Notes: generated by a model from the letters alone, not told the origin. DNA of 64,000 bases from Flaccisagitta enflata (GCA_965153355.1 OZ231127.1:31682001-31746000), one strand, 5' to 3'; positions 22,621 through 34,303 are shown, counted from the stretch's first letter. Made by a program: numbers and translations.

Positions 22621-25328
22621 GAGATATTACGTGCTCGATATCAGGGGTGTTTATAAACGCCAAATAAACGCCGTCTATAAACAATGCTATACAACTGTTT
22701 ATAAACATTAAAAATGCAAGTCAAATAAACGAAAATTGTTTAAATGGCAGTAAAAAACGTTGTTTATAAACGACTATATATCACTGTTTATGAACGAAGG
22801 AAAATAAGAGATTGTTTGACCTGATCAGTACAAACTGAAAATGTCCACACTAGAAAATGTTCTATTAGAAAAATCAAAATTTTGAAGGTTGCTACTGATT
22901 TTTTTGACCCCAAAAATCGTTAAAAAGAGCCCATAATTGATCGTTTATAAACACAATGATATTGTTGTTTATAAACAACAAAAATTAAGTGTTTGTAAAC
23001 GATAAATTTTTTGTTTTGATAAACTCCAAAAAATGAAAAAAAAATTGTTTATTTGCCCTATATTTCTTTTGTTTATAGCCACAAAAATTGCAATGGAAAT
23101 ATTACTTTAGCATCTTTTTTCTCCTCCTCCCCCTACTCCTCCTCCTCATCCAAAATCGTTTATTTGCTCCCAATTTCCTTTCCAAATAAACAAAAAATCG
23201 TTTATTTGGCACCATAAATTTGTTTTCATAAACGTTTACACTCCTTTAGAAGTTTTTGTGTTTATAAACACCAAAAATATGAACCTCATAAACGAATTTG
23301 TTTATTTGGTACCATAAATTGGATCTCATAAACAGATTTTTATATTTCTCTCCTCCTCCTCCTCCCCCTCCTCCTCCTCCTCATCCAAAATCGTTTATTT
23401 GCTCCCAATTTCCTTTCCAAATAAACAAAAAATCGTTTATTTGGCACCATAAATTTGTTTTCATAAACGTTTACACTCTTTTAGAAATTTTTTCTAAATA
23501 AACAAAAAATCGTTTATTTGCACCCAATTTTCTTTCCAAAAAAACAAAAAATCGTTTATTTGGCACCATAAATTGGTTTTTATAAACGTTTACACTCTTT
23601 TCAAAATTTTTTCTAAATAAACAAAAAATTGTTTATTTGGCACCATAAATTGGTTTTCATAAACGTTTACACTCCTTTAGAAATTATTGTGTTTATAAAC
23701 ACCAAAAATATGAATCTCATAAACGAATTTGTTTATTTGGTACCATAAATTTGATCTCATAAACAGATTTTTATATTTTTTTCCTCCTCCTCCTCCTCCT
23801 CCTCCTCCTCCTCCTCCTCCTCCTCCTCATCCAAAATCGTTTATTTGCACCCAATTTTCTTTCCAAATAAACAAAAAATCGTTTATTTGGCACCCTAAAT
23901 TGGTTTTTATAAACGTTTACACTCTTTTAGAAATTTTTTCTAAATAAACAAAAAATTGTTTATTTGGCACCATAAATTGGTTTTCATAAACGTTTACACT
24001 CCTTTAGAAATTATTGTGTTTATAAACACCAAAAATATGAATCTCATAAACGAATTTGTTTATTTGGTACCATAAATTGGATCTCATAAACAGATTTTTA
24101 TATTTTTTTCCTCCTCCTCCTCCTCCTCCTCCTCCTCCTCATCCAAAATCGTTTATTTGCACCCAATTTTCTTTCCAAATAAACAAAAAATCGTTTATTT
24201 GGCACCCTAAATTGGTTTTTATAAACGTTTACACTCTTTTAGAAATTTTTTCTAAATAAACAAAAAATTGTTTATTTGGCACCATAAATTGGTTTTCATA
24301 AACGTTTACACTCCTTTAGAAATTATTGTGTTTATAAACACCAAAAATATGAACCTCATAAACGAATTTGTTTATTTGGTACCATAAATTGGATCTCATA
24401 AACAGATTTTTATGTTCTCTCTCCTCCTCCTCCCCTCCTCCTCCTCCTCATCCAAAATCGTTTATTTGCTCCCATTTTCCAAATAAACAAAAATCGTTTA
24501 TTTGGCACCATAAATTTGTTTTATAAACGTTTACACTTTTAGAAATTTTTTCTAAATAAACAAAAATTGTTTATTTGGCACCATAAATTGGTTTTCATAA
24601 ACGTTTACACTCCTTTAGAAATTATTGTGTTTATAAACACCAAAAATATGAATCTCATAAACGAGTTTGTTTATTTGGTACCATAAATTTGATCTCATAA
24701 ACAGATTTTTATATCTTTCCTCCTCTTCCTCCTCCTCCTCCTCCTCCTCCTCCTTCCTCATCCAAAATCGTTTATTTGCACCAATTTTCCAAATAAACAA
24801 AAATCATTATTTCGCACCATAAATTTGTTTTCATAAACGTTTACACTCCTTTAGAAATTTTTGTGTTTACAAACACCAATAAAATGAATCTCATAAACGA
24901 ATTTGTTTATTTGGTACCATAAATTTGATCTCATAAACAGATTTTTAGTCAAGTGCACGCGACTCTACAACCCGCTTTGTCGGTCGGTTGGTCGGTCGGT
25001 CGGTCGGTCGGTTGGTCCATTGGTTGGTTGGTCAGTCGGTTGGTCGGTCGGTTGGTCAGTCACACTTTACTTTTTTTATAGTTTTATTTCTTTGGTCTCA
25101 CTGCTCCTGCCCACATGGTATGGTGACCTCAAATATGGTCCCTGCCCACCCGCACGCGACTTCGGTAGCCGTGTATCAGGCCTTGTTATACTTCTCTCCT
25201 CCTCCTCCCCCTCCTCCTCCTCCTCATCCAAAATCGTTTATTTGCTCCTAATTTCCTTTCCAAATAAACAAAAAATCGTTTTTTTGGCACCATAAATTTG
25301 TTTTCATAAACGTTTACACTTCTTTAGA
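22621..25328 (+). repeat. FB-3 left arm
   Basis: Terminal GTTTATAAAC-rich segment to about 23100, then about six tandem units of roughly 250-400 bp. Each unit has GTTTATAAACACCAAAAATATG, ACGAATTTGTTTATTTGGTACC, a (TCC)n run, ATCCAAAATCGTTTATTTGC and CATAAACGTTTACACTCCTTTAG. The array is interrupted by a family H copy at 24947-25185 and stops abruptly at CTTTAGA. Confidence 0.85.
24947..25185 (-). mobile_element. Family H element nested in the FB-3 left arm
   Basis: Hairpin end AGTCAAGTGCACGCGACT (left stem mutated), GTCGGTTGG core, GTCACACTTTAC, CTGCTCCTGCCC, CCTGCCCACCCGCACGCGACT, CGGTAGCCGTGTATCAGGCCTTG. The host unit elsewhere reads CAGATTTTTATATTTCTCTCC, so the insertion point is the T run. 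The filled site has 5 T plus 2 T where the empty unit has 5 T. Confidence 0.88.
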
Positions 25329-25329
25329 T

Positions 25330-25580
25330 GACTAATACTGACTTAAATTGACTCAAAATGACTTGGATATACCTAAAATGACACAAATGACTTAAAATGA
25401 CTTAAAATGACTTAAAAATGATCCATTTTGAACTCAAAAGACTTAATTGACTTAAAATGTCTTGATAGGAGTAAAACGAATAAAAAAAGTAAAATGGGGA
25501 CCAACCGACCGACCAACCAACCAACCGACCGACCAACCAACCAACCGACCAACCGACCGACGGACGGACAAAGCGACTAA
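25330..25580 (+). mobile_element. Family H element, TGACTTAAAA core, truncated ends
   Basis: About 11-bp repeats TGACTTAAAA, then AAGTAAAATGGGGACC, (AACC/GACC)n and CGGACAAAGCGACTAAAAAC. The terminal hairpin has been lost: AAAGCGACTA replaces AAAGCGGGTTGTAGAGTCGCG and its stem. Confidence 0.65.
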
Positions 25581-25702
25581 AAACAGAGATAAAAAAAAAA
25601 AAAAACAGGGACGCAAAACGACGATCGCGAGCACGCGGTTATTTTTTGGTCTTAGCCAGTCGGGGAAATCCTAACAAACGCGTAGATCGACACTTCCTTT
25701 TT

Positions 25703-25967
25703 AGTCGCGTGCACGCGACTCTACAACCCACTCTGTCGGTCTGTCGGTCTGTCGGTCGGTCCGTTCGTCCGTCGGTAACGCTTTGCTTTTTTGGTCGTTT
25801 TAAGTCATTTTAAGTCATTCTCAGTCATTTTATGTCATGTAAAGTAATTCTAGTCAATTTATCTTTAGTCTCTTAGTCTTTTGGTCTTTTGGTCTTTTTG
25901 TCTTTTAGTTTTAGTCTTTTGGTCTAATGGTCTTAACAACCGCACGCGACTGTAAGGTTTTGGCTTG
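25703..25967 (-). mobile_element. Family H element, subtype with TCATTTTAAG core
   Basis: Hairpin AGTCGCGTG-CACGCGACT, (GTCG)n, AACGCTTTGCTTTTTTGG, about 10-bp AGTCATTTTA repeats decaying to TCTTTTGG repeats, then CCGCACGCGACTGTAAGG and GGCTTGTTC at the 5' end. Confidence 0.75.
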
Positions 25968-25973
25968 TTCTTT

Positions 25974-26009
25974 TTTTCTTTCTTTCTTTCTGTCTTTCTT
26001 TCTTTCTAC

Positions 26010-26095
<86 letters not shown>

Positions 26096-26210
26096 GCCTT
26101 CTTGTCCGCCTTTCTTCCTTTTCTTTCTTTCTTCCTTTCTTCCTTTCTTCCTTTCTTCCTTTCTTCCTTTCTTCCTTTCTTCCTTTCTTCCTTTCTCTCT
26201 CTTTCTTTCA
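25974..26210. repeat. (TTTC)n and (TTCC)n array
   Basis: Tetranucleotide array; long Ser/Phe/Leu frames here are artefacts. Confidence 0.96.
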
Positions 26211-26299
26211 TGCGTGCATTTTACGGAGAACAAGGGGGTCTCTCGAAAGATCTCGGGGAAAAAACGAAAATGAAAAAGAAAACAAAAAAGAAAGAAGAG

Positions 26300-26555
26300 A
26301 AAAAAAAGAAGAAGAAGAAGAAGAAGAAGAAGAAGAAGAAGAAGAAGAAGAAGAAGAAGAAGAAGAAGAAGAAGAAGAAGAAGAAAGAAGAAGAAGAAGA
26401 AGAAGAAGAAGAAGAAGAAGAAGAAGAAGAAGAAGAAGAAGAAGAAGAAGAAGAAGAAGAAGAAGAAGAAGAAGAAGAAGAAGAAGAAGAAGAAGAAGAA
26501 GAAGAAGAAGAAGAAGAAGAAGGAGAAAAAGAAAACGGAGAAGAAGAAAGGAGAA
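26300..26555. repeat. (GAA)n microsatellite, about 220 bp
   Basis: Long AAG array with one A insertion near 26386 that shifts poly-Lys into poly-Glu or poly-Arg frames. The 265-codon frame through it is spurious. Confidence 0.96.
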
Positions 26556-26574
26556 GAAGGAGAGAAGTGAGTTG

Positions 26575-26660
26575 AGTCTCCGAGATCTCTCGAAGTCTCG
26601 GAGAACTCTGGAGACTGCTGATGAGATTCTCAAATCTCAGTACTCTCCGAGACTCTCAAA
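26575..26660. repeat. CTCCGAGA-type short repeat
   Basis: Irregular AGTCTCCGAGATCTCTCGAAG units with internal dyad symmetry. Confidence 0.5.
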
Positions 26661-26925
26661 TTTGAAATTACTTTCTCATTACTTTTTTCCAATAAACAGT
26701 GGGCAAAAAAAAAAGCGTACATGACGGTTTTTGATGCCTTTAACCGACTTGGTTTCAATGAAAATTAAAACAATTGGTGACCGTTTGAAAGATATTTAAA
26801 AGTTCTTCAAATCTAGACCAAGCAGAAAGTTTTTGCTTAATTCGTTAAGAAATGGCCACAGTTGGAAGTGAGCATCACCACTTGAGGGGATTCTGTACTT
26901 TCAGCTCTGTCTTTAAAAGCATAAA

Positions 26926-27085
26926 CAAGGCCGGATACACAGCCAATACCAGTTGCGGACGGGTGGGCAGGGGCGGAAATGCGGGTTTTCCCACTTTTCA
27001 ACTCGATGACCCCGGACGGACCAACGGACGGACGGACCAATGGACGGACGGACAAAGCCTCATATAGAGTTGCGTGTCCGCAATT
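26926..27085 (+). mobile_element. Family H element, TTGCGGAC subtype
   Basis: CAAGGCCGGATACACAG, CAGTTGCGGACGGGTGGGCAGG, GGCGGAAATGCGG, TTCCCACTTTTCAACTCG, GGACGG core, AAAGCCTCATATAGAG, then the end AGTTGCG-TGTC-CGCAATT. The left motif AGTTGCGGAC is the inverse of the right GTCCGCAAYT. Confidence 0.82.
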
Positions 27086-27675
27086 AAAAAGGTATCTGAC
27101 AAAAGGAAACTAAAGAAAATTTGAGAAAAATGAAAATATAACTTATTATCTACAAAATGGCGCCAAGCAGACCTTTTTAAGTCAATCCGTTTAGATATGG
27201 CAATCAAATAAAGACATTTAGTCCATGATTTCAAGTTAGTAAAAAACATCTTATCTGGCAGATTTCAATGTGATACTCTTTTAAAGATTAACATAATTTC
27301 TTGAGTTTTTCAAGTTAGAATTTCGTTCAATGACTCAAATCAAAAATTTTTCGAAGCTTTTTAGAATGGTCCAAGATTTTTTGTACTTTCTCTAAAGCAG
27401 CACCAAGATATGATAGAAATAAGCAATGTACGATTTCTTTTTTGCCCATGATTATGTCACATTAAGTTTCTTTCTTTATCTCTCATTTTTTTTCGACCTT
27501 CTCCGTCCGTTTGTCTGTAAAAGCGTCTGTTTGTCTTTCTGTATGTATGGGAAATCTGCTTCCCCAGGTGAGCTTTAATCCAAGGCCTTGTCAGAGGGGA
27601 AGCTGTGGTCACTCATGTTATTTGCCTGCCACGCTGTGTTCTCTTTGTCAATATTGTGACATTGTCTCACTATCT
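27086..27675. other. AT-rich stretch, no feature seen
   Basis: No convincing open frame or repeat; a short TCTGTTTGTC run near 27505-27545. Confidence 0.5.
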
Positions 27676-28131
27676 GTCCGTCCGATCCGTCCGTCCGTCC
27701 GTCCTTCCGTCCCCCTCCCACCGCCAAAGCTTCTGAGCCTCATGTTCCCATTGAATAACATGGAAAATTGAAGAAATGCAAAATTCCCATTGAATAACAT
27801 AGAAAATTGATAAAAAAATGAAAAAAATTTGAAACACCCATTGAATAACATGGAAAAATTGACAAAACTTTGAAATAAATGCAAAATTCAGATTGAATAA
27901 CATGGAAAATTGACAATGAAATGGAAAAAAATTCAATCTTCTCATTGAATAACAAGGAAAGTAGCCCCAAAAGCAAAAAATGTGCCATCTCAGGACGTCT
28001 GGAAATACACCTGTGTCCTACAGGACATCGGCCCTTTGGGGCCGCTGCCCTGCTCTCACTCCACTTTTGCAGCTAATCACTCCAAGCAGGGCATCGGGTA
28101 CCTCTAACCATGTGCGATCCTTGGATGACTA
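27676..28131 (+). mobile_element. Family G element, subtype b, 5'-truncated
   Basis: (GTCC)n, then five ATTGAATAACATGGAAAATTG units (27748-27960), GACGTCTGGAAATACACC, TGTGTCCTACAGGACATCG, GCCCTTTGGGGCCGCTGCCC, GGGCATCGGGTACC, CATGTGCGATCCTTGGATG and ACTA. Confidence 0.75.
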
Positions 28132-28226
28132 GTTTGTCTATATGTTGTTGTCTGCCCATGATGCAGAATTCCATTAGCCAAGGCCAATTCAAAATAATTT
28201 GTGGCCTTATGTGGGGTTGAGATGGT

Positions 28227-28731
28227 GAGAGGAGCAGCGGCTGATGACATTTGCTTTCACATATGGGAAAATTTCTCCTCCTCCTTCAAGGATAGGGTAT
28301 GGGCCTTGAGGCTAGGATTTGAACCTCAAGACTGGTATTTTTAGCCTACAGGTTGAGATTTTGGCATTGAAGCTGAGATTAGGGCTTTGAGGCCAGGATT
28401 TGAGCCATTGGGCTGAAATTTGAGCATCTGAGCTGGGATGTGGGCCTTGGGGCTGTCATATGGGCCTTGCGGATTGGAATTTTGACTTTGGGTTTGGTAT
28501 TGGGCCTTAAAGCTGGGATTCGAGCATCGAGGCTGGAATTTGGGCTTCAATGCTGAGATTTAGGCATCAAGGCTGAGATCTTGAGTTGTTTTTTTGTTTG
28601 TTTTTTTTTGGGGGGGGCGGGAATGTAAAGGAAGGAGAAGAAGGAGAATGAAGACATTCACCATATGTGCGACTTATATTGTGATTTGTGAGAGCTTAGG
28701 TCATCGGCCCCTTCAGGGCCGCTGTCCAAAA
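28227..28731 (+). mobile_element. Family G element, subtype a, 3'-truncated
   Basis: Starts GAGCAGCGG (the GGCCCC hairpin is lost), then GATGACATTTGCTTTCACA, a 28300-28590 core of TTGAGGCTGGGATTTGGGCC units, then GAGAGCTTAGGTCATCGGCCC and CAGGGCCGCTGTCC. The GGTACC end is absent because a family H fragment follows. Confidence 0.65.
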
Positions 28732-28803
28732 GGGGACCAACCAACTGACAAACCAAATGACATAACAACACAGCCGGGTGTAGAGTCGCGTGACACTCGA
28801 CTA
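28732..28803 (+). mobile_element. Family H 3' end fragment
   Basis: AGGGGACCAACCAACTG core, ACACAGCCGGGTGTAG, then hairpin AGTCGCGTG-A-CACTCGACTAAAG with one stem mismatch. Confidence 0.65.
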
Positions 28804-28947
28804 AAGATGATTTATTTTTTGAAGCGGCAAAAGAACTAATGGCAAGGAGTTGGAGAAAAAGCGATGATGAGGATGTCGTGTCCACAACCAAAGATACCGA
28901 TGAAAAAGTTGGGGTTGAGCAATGATGATTGGGTGATGTCTTTTTTT

Positions 28948-29533
28948 GGGCAGCGGCCCCAAAGGGCCGATGTCCAGTAGGACACAGGGGTGAATTAACA
29001 GATGTACGTCCATCCGTCCGTCTGTCCGTCCTCCCCCCAGGCTTCAGGTCAGGCTTCAAATCAGCCCTGTCAGGCCCCAAATAAGCCCTGTCAGGCCCAA
29101 ATAAGCCCTGTCAGGCCCATAATCAGTCCTCTCACTCTCAGGCCCAAAGCTCCACCCTCTCAGACCTAAAATCAGCTCTTTCATGTCCTAAATTAGCTCT
29201 CTCAAGCCCAAAATCAGCCCATTAAGGAAATATATCAGCCTTGTTAGGCCAAAAATCAACCATTTCAGGCCTAATAACAGCCCTCTCAAACCTAAAATCT
29301 GTCTCAATTCAACCCTAAAAATAACCCTCTCAGGTCTCTAATCTGCCCTCATCCCTCATCTCATTACTGTGCTCTAATCAATCAAATCTGTCCTTAAATA
29401 AAATGTGCTTTCTCAGGACACCTGGAAATTCACCCCTGTGTCCTACAGGACATCAACCCTTTGGGGCCGCTGCCCTGCTCTCAATCCAAGCAGGGCATCG
29501 GTACCCTGACCATGAGCGATCCTTGGATAACTA
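28948..29533 (+). mobile_element. Family G element, subtype b, complete
   Basis: GGGCAGCGGCCCCAAAGG, CGATGTCCAGTAGGACACAGG, GTGAATT, (GTCC), a core of about 15 units CAGGCCCAAATAAGCCCTGT, then GGAAATTCACCCC, TGTGTCCTACAGGACATC, CCCTTTGGGGCCGCTGCCC, GGGCATCGGTACC, GAGCGATCCTTGGATAACTA. A long (TTG)n array starts directly at the end. Confidence 0.8.
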
Positions 29534-29608
29534 GTTGTTGTTGTTGTAGTTGTTGCTGTTGTTGCTGTGGTTGTTTGTTGTTGTTGTTGTTGCTGTTGCT
29601 GTTGCAAT

Positions 29609-29640
<32 letters not shown>

Positions 29641-29779
29641 TTGCTGTTGTTGTTGTTGCTGTTGTTGTTGTTGTGTTGTAGTCGTTGTCGTTGTCGCTGT
29701 CGTTGTCGTTGTCATTGTTGTCGTTGTCGTTGTCATTGTCGATGTTGTCGTTGTCGTCGTTGTCGTCGTTGTTGTCGTT

Positions 29780-29810
<31 letters not shown>

Positions 29811-29945
29811 TTGCTGTTGCCGTTGCCGTTGCTGCTGCTGTTGTTGTTGTTGTTGCTGGTTGTGGTTGTGGTTGTGGTTGTGTTTGTTGTTGTTGTTGTT
29901 GTTGTTGTTGCTGTTGTTGTTGTTGCTGCTGTTGTTGTTGTCTTG
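29534..29945. repeat. (TTG)n/(TCG TTG)n array, about 410 bp
   Basis: Trinucleotide array with GTCGTT and GTTGCT variants. On the minus strand it reads poly-Gln or poly-Thr in extension of the OTU-like fragment. Confidence 0.95.
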
Positions 29946-30195
29946 TCGCTCCAAAGTAGTGTTCTTCTCGAATAAAACCAATTGTTACCTCCTCCCCCTG
30001 CTCCTCTTGTGGTCTTATTTCCGTAAGTCCTCCTTGTGCGTAAATCTTTATTCTTTTCTTGAATGCCGATGCAGTCGCCATTATCATGATGTGGTCCGCG
30101 GGGCATCTTGCCATTCCGATTTTCCGTTCAGTATTGCTCCTTTCTACAAGATGCCCCTGAACTGCTCTGTTATAGAGAGACGGACTAAGGAGCAT
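29946..30195 (-). pseudogene. OTU-like cysteine protease fragment (C-terminal half)
   Basis: The minus-strand frame has the phrase CPADHIMIMATASAFKKRIK (about residues 31-50) followed by IYAQ, then EEVTIGFIREEHYFGA. In OTU-family deubiquitinating proteases a GDH.ELQA.A....R.I.IY segment is followed by a hydrophobic strand and the catalytic-His motif HY..L; the spacing and pattern here fit that half-domain. The His would be in EEHY. The N-terminal DG.C nucleophile motif is not visible upstream: the frame is closed by a TAG about seven codons before its first Met. Downstream the frame runs into poly-Gln from the (TTG)n array, so there is no natural C-terminus. It is best read as a relic. OTU domains occur in host genes and in several transposon classes, including some Helitron/Helentron proteins. 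The call rests on pattern recognition only. Confidence 0.5.
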
Positions 30196-30395
30196 TTTTT
30201 CAAAGAAAAGTTTCTATCTTCTATTCAACCCGACCCTCGACCCGAAGAAGTCTTATCCAAGTGATTTCTTTTCCCTTCTTTCTTTTTGACCATGGTCATA
30301 TCTCGTGCCATTGTTTGCTTTTTCTTATAAATTTGATTGATCTTGTATTTTTGCCGAAACCCGACGTGGCGGTTTTAAAGCCTTTCGTTTTTATT
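30196..30395. other. Spacer, no feature seen
   Basis: T-rich sequence between the OTU-like relic and the next family G piece. I could not find the missing OTU N-terminus here. Confidence 0.45.
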
Positions 30396-30545
30396 GGGCA
30401 GCGGTCCCGAAGGGGTTCTCCTTCTTCTCCGTCCCCCCCCTCAAGGCCCAAATCCTAGTCACGAGACCCAAATCCTAGCTTCGAGGCTCAAATCCCCACT
30501 TCAAAGCTCAAATCCCAGCCTCAAGGCTCAAATCTCAGTATCCAG
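30396..30545 (+). mobile_element. Family G 5' fragment
   Basis: GGGCAGCGGTCCCGAAGGGG, then GTTCTCCTTCTTCTCC and a core of CAAGGCTCAAATCCCAGCCT units; no 3' end. Confidence 0.6.
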
Positions 30546-31039
30546 TAATCACCGCAATTATCGACCCAGATCGGACACACTGACCGAGACTCTTTCTTGT
30601 ATCATTGATCAATATCCAGTGTGCTACACCGAGACAGACCGCCGTGTCAGACAGACAGACAGACAGGCAGACCCTCAAGCCCTGCCCGTTTTTTTTTCCT
30701 TTTAATTTTTTTTTTCTGAAAACATTCATGACTGATTTCTTATGATCTTTTGAAGAAATGATTGTTTTTCATTTATGTATTATACTTCATAATTCTTATT
30801 ATTTCTTTTATTACTTTATGTGCATATTTTTCTTTCTTTTTTTTTCTTTTTGTTTGTTTGTTTGGTCTTCATTCAAAAAATGATAGGAAGGGCTTAGTAG
30901 TCAGCTTTTCCCAAAAAATCAGTCCTTTCTGGATTAGATATAAGCTAGGTGCATAGCAGAATCAAGTGAATCAAATTTTTTCCACGATTTGGCTATTTGG
31001 TTCATGTAAGATTTGAATGAATAGACCCACCAACCTGTG
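30546..31039. other. AT-rich spacer with a short (GACA)n run
   Basis: (GACA)n at about 30647-30669; otherwise no feature seen. Confidence 0.5.

Positions 31040-31088
<49 letters not shown>
31040..31088. repeat. (CT)n microsatellite
   Basis: About 49 bp of CT. Confidence 0.95.
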
Positions 31089-31091
<3 letters not shown>

Positions 31092-31210
31092 GGTATACCA
31101 TATTCTCCCAATTCTGGATTACCTTCGATCGCGATTGCACGTGTTTCCATTCTGTTAAAAAAACGAGTGTTTTCTGTAGCACAAAAACTCGCGATCTTGA
31201 CATACTTTTT

Positions 31211-31627
31211 ACTCGCGTGCTATGCGACTCTACACCCCGTTTGGTCGTTCCGTCCATCCGTTGTATCCGTCCGTCCGTCCTTTGGTCCGTCCATCCGTCC
31301 GTTTGTCCGTCCGTCACACTTTACTTTTTTATTATACTTTAAGTCATTCTTTATCATTCTAGGTCATTCTAAGTCATTCTAAGTCATTCTAAGTCGTTCT
31401 AAGTCATTCTAAGTCATTCTAAGTTATTCTAAGTTATTCTAAGTCATTTTTAATCACTTTATGCCACATTAAGTCACTTAAGTCAATTAGGTCAAATTAG
31501 ATGTTTAAGTCATTTCGAGTCTTTTTAAGTCATTTCAAGTCATCTTCAGTCTTCTTAAGTCATCTTGAATCATTTAAAGTCATCAAGCCATTTATGTCCT
31601 GCACGCGACTTGTAGGGGTTGGCCTTG
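31211..31627 (-). mobile_element. Family H element, subtype B, AAGTCATTCT core
   Basis: Hairpin end ACTCGCGTGC-TATGCGACTC, CACCCCGTTTGGTC, (GTCC)n, CACTTTACTTTTTTATT, about twenty 10-bp AAGTCATTCT units, then GTCCTGCACGCGACTTG, TAGGGGTTGGCCTTG. The left-end motif (CAAGGCCAACCCC on the minus strand) differs from the CGGATACACGG type. Confidence 0.8.
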
Positions 31628-31629
31628 TT

Positions 31630-31712
31630 AGGTGTGACAAAGCACCTCCATAACTGGCTGTGTCCGTTGGTTGGTCGGTCGGTAAGTTGGTTGGTCGGGT
31701 AACGCATTTGTT
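31630..31712 (-). mobile_element. Family H subtype C, 3' end fragment
   Basis: AGGTGTGACAAAGCACCTCC at its terminus, with stem GGTG/CACC, then ATAACTGGCTGTGTCCG and GGTTGG repeats. It is joined directly to the preceding family H 5' end. Confidence 0.55.
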
Positions 31713-31875
31713 CAACGATCCACACGTTGCACCCTATTGGCCTACTTGGCCTTGTTTTTTCAAAAATAGATTTCTCCTAATTGATAACAGATGCAAGGAA
31801 GCAACTCTACTGCAAGTTCAATTTGGATTTACTAGGATAAGCGACCTTTCAATAATTCGAAGTGGAAAAATACAG

Positions 31876-31978
<103 letters not shown>

Positions 31979-32189
31979 CTGATTTAAGAAATGGTTAATC
32001 ATTTAGTAATAATAAGATAGGTAACTATGCAAAAAATAGTGAATCGTATCGGAAATTGATATCTAGCTATATCTTATAATCGATATATAGCTATCTCTTC
32101 TCGTATCTATTGGAGACGAGAATTACCTAGATCGTGCAGTAGATCGTATCTAGTTTGTAAGACCTATATCGTCAGTGGTTAATCTCCAG

Positions 32190-32621
32190 GCCTCAAGGCT
32201 CAAAGCCTCAAGGCACAAGGCTCAAATCCCAGCCCTGAGGCTCAAATCCCAGTCTCAAGGCACAAATCCCATCCATGAAGCTCAAATCTTAGCCTCGAAG
32301 CTCAAATCCCAGCTTCGAAGCTCAAATCCAGCCTCGAAGCTCAAATCCCACCCTCAAAGCTCAAATCCCAGCCTCGAAGCTCAAATCTCAGCCTTGAAGC
32401 TCAAATCCCATCCTCGAAGCTCAAATCCCAGCCTGAAGGCCCTACTCCAAGCCTCAAGGCCCCAATTCCAGCCTCCAGGCCCCAATTCGATCCTTGAGGC
32501 CCAAAAAAAAAGCATAGGTCATCGGCCTCTCGGGGGGCTGCTGCCTCTAACCACCCTCACACCCACATACACTTACATAGGGGCAATGGGTACCGCTGAC
32601 CATCTAACACTTTTGCGACTA
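32190..32621 (+). mobile_element. Family G element, subtype a, in duplication copy 1
   Basis: Core of about fourteen GCTCAAATCCCAGCCTCGAA units, then AAAGCATAGGTCATCGGCC, GGGGGGCTGCTGCC, ACTTACATAGGGGCAATGG, GTACCGCTGACC and ACACTTTTGCGACTA. The 5' end is missing. A (GAT)n array starts at its end. Confidence 0.65.
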
Positions 32622-32625
32622 TTTT

Positions 32626-32630
32626 GATGG

Positions 32631-32670
<40 letters not shown>
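32626..32670. repeat. (GAT)n microsatellite
   Basis: About 14 GAT units; the paralogous array at 36775-36840 has about 22. Confidence 0.95.
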
Positions 32671-32674
<4 letters not shown>

Positions 32675-32696
32675 ACAATTTTATGTTTTAGATTAT

Positions 32697-32850
32697 ACAG
32701 ATATACCCCGCTATAAGGGATCCAAGAATAACGGAAATCTGCCTATAACGGGTCTACAACTTGGTCCCCTGATGTCAATTTCTTTCAATTTCTATATTGG
32801 CAATACCTATGGGAAATCCGCCTATAATGGATGAAATTTGCTACACAAGG
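32697..32850. repeat. One-ended Tc1/mariner-type MITE remnant
   Basis: ATACCCCGCTATAAGGGATCC and GAAATCCGCCTATAATGGATG resemble the two halves of an ACCCCG-type MITE like 5776-5940, but the closing CAGT terminus is not evident. A sister copy lies at 36866-37020. Confidence 0.45.
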
Positions 32851-32990
32851 AGGGAGAGATGTATACAGAGGCAGACAGACAGAGATAGACAGAAATAAGA
32901 GTAGATGGATAGATTGCTACGTTCACAGATGACAGCTCTACAGATAGATTGATAGATATATGGATAAAGATTGTTGTTGCTTATGTTTTT

Positions 32991-33062
32991 AGTCGCGTGC
33001 ACGCGACTCTACGCCCCGCTTCGTCCGTCCGTCCGTCCATCCGTCACACTTTTACTTTTTTT
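32991..33062 (-). mobile_element. Family H 3' end fragment followed by (GA)n
   Basis: AGTCGCGTG-CACGCGACT, CTACGCCCCGCTTCG, (GTCC)n, CACACTTTTAC, then immediately a GA array. The 5' half is replaced by GA repeats and family G core. Confidence 0.7.
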
Positions 33063-33066
33063 ATCA

Positions 33067-33770
<704 letters not shown>

Positions 33771-33875
33771 TTTCTTCTTCTTCTTCTTCTTCTTCTTCTT
33801 CTTCTTCTTCTTCTTCTTCTTCTTCTTCTTCTTCTTCTTCTTCTTCTTCTTCTTCTTCGTCTTCTTCTTCTTTGT
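33771..33875. repeat. (TTC)n microsatellite
   Basis: About 100 bp of TTC directly after the family G terminus. Confidence 0.96.
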
Positions 33876-34082
33876 TTTCTCTAGCGACGAAAATAGCGGA
33901 AGAACATCGATCCTTGAAATGACAAAGAAAGATATTTGGCAGATAATGGTTGATTAGAATCGACCCTGACGAAAATCAAGCGGCAACAATCATCATTTGT
34001 TTCCATCTTGAAAAATTCGCTGATGACACTAGACCGAGGGCAACTACATTAACAATGAATTTATCAATGAATTGATGTAAAA

Positions 34083-34303
34083 CAAGGCCGGATACACGGC
34101 TACCCTAGTCGCGTGCGGGTGGGCAGGAGCAGTGCTGGAGAAGGTCACGAAAACATTTGGGCAGGAGCAGTAGGCTCAAAAAGCTCAAAAACGCCGAAAA
34201 AGTAAAAAGGGGACCGACCGACCGACCAACCGACCGACCGACCGACCGACCGACGGACCGACGGACCGACATAGCGGGGTGTAGAGTCGCGTAGCACGCG
34301 ACT
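34083..34303 (+). mobile_element. Family H element with paralogous empty site
   Basis: CAAGGCCGGATACACGGC, AGTCGCGTGCGGGTGGGCAGG, TTTGGGCAGGAGCAG, AAAAAGTAAAAAGGGGACC, (GACC)n, AGCGGGGTGTAG, hairpin AGTCGCGT-AGC-ACGCGACT. The duplicated segment at 38701 lacks it: there GATGT is followed by 7 A and CATG, whereas here it is 4 A, element, 5 A and CATA. This fixes both boundaries and shows a net gain of two A. Confidence 0.92.

Noticed and set aside
25927-26724. 265-codon open frame
   Set aside because: It runs through (TTTC)n and (GAA)n; residues are Ser/Phe/Leu then poly-Glu and poly-Arg. Equivalent long frames exist on the other strand and in other phases.
29461-30264. 267-codon plus-strand frame, Cys/Leu-rich
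   Set aside because: It is the opposite strand of the (TTG)n array and the OTU-like relic; composition is fixed by the repeat.
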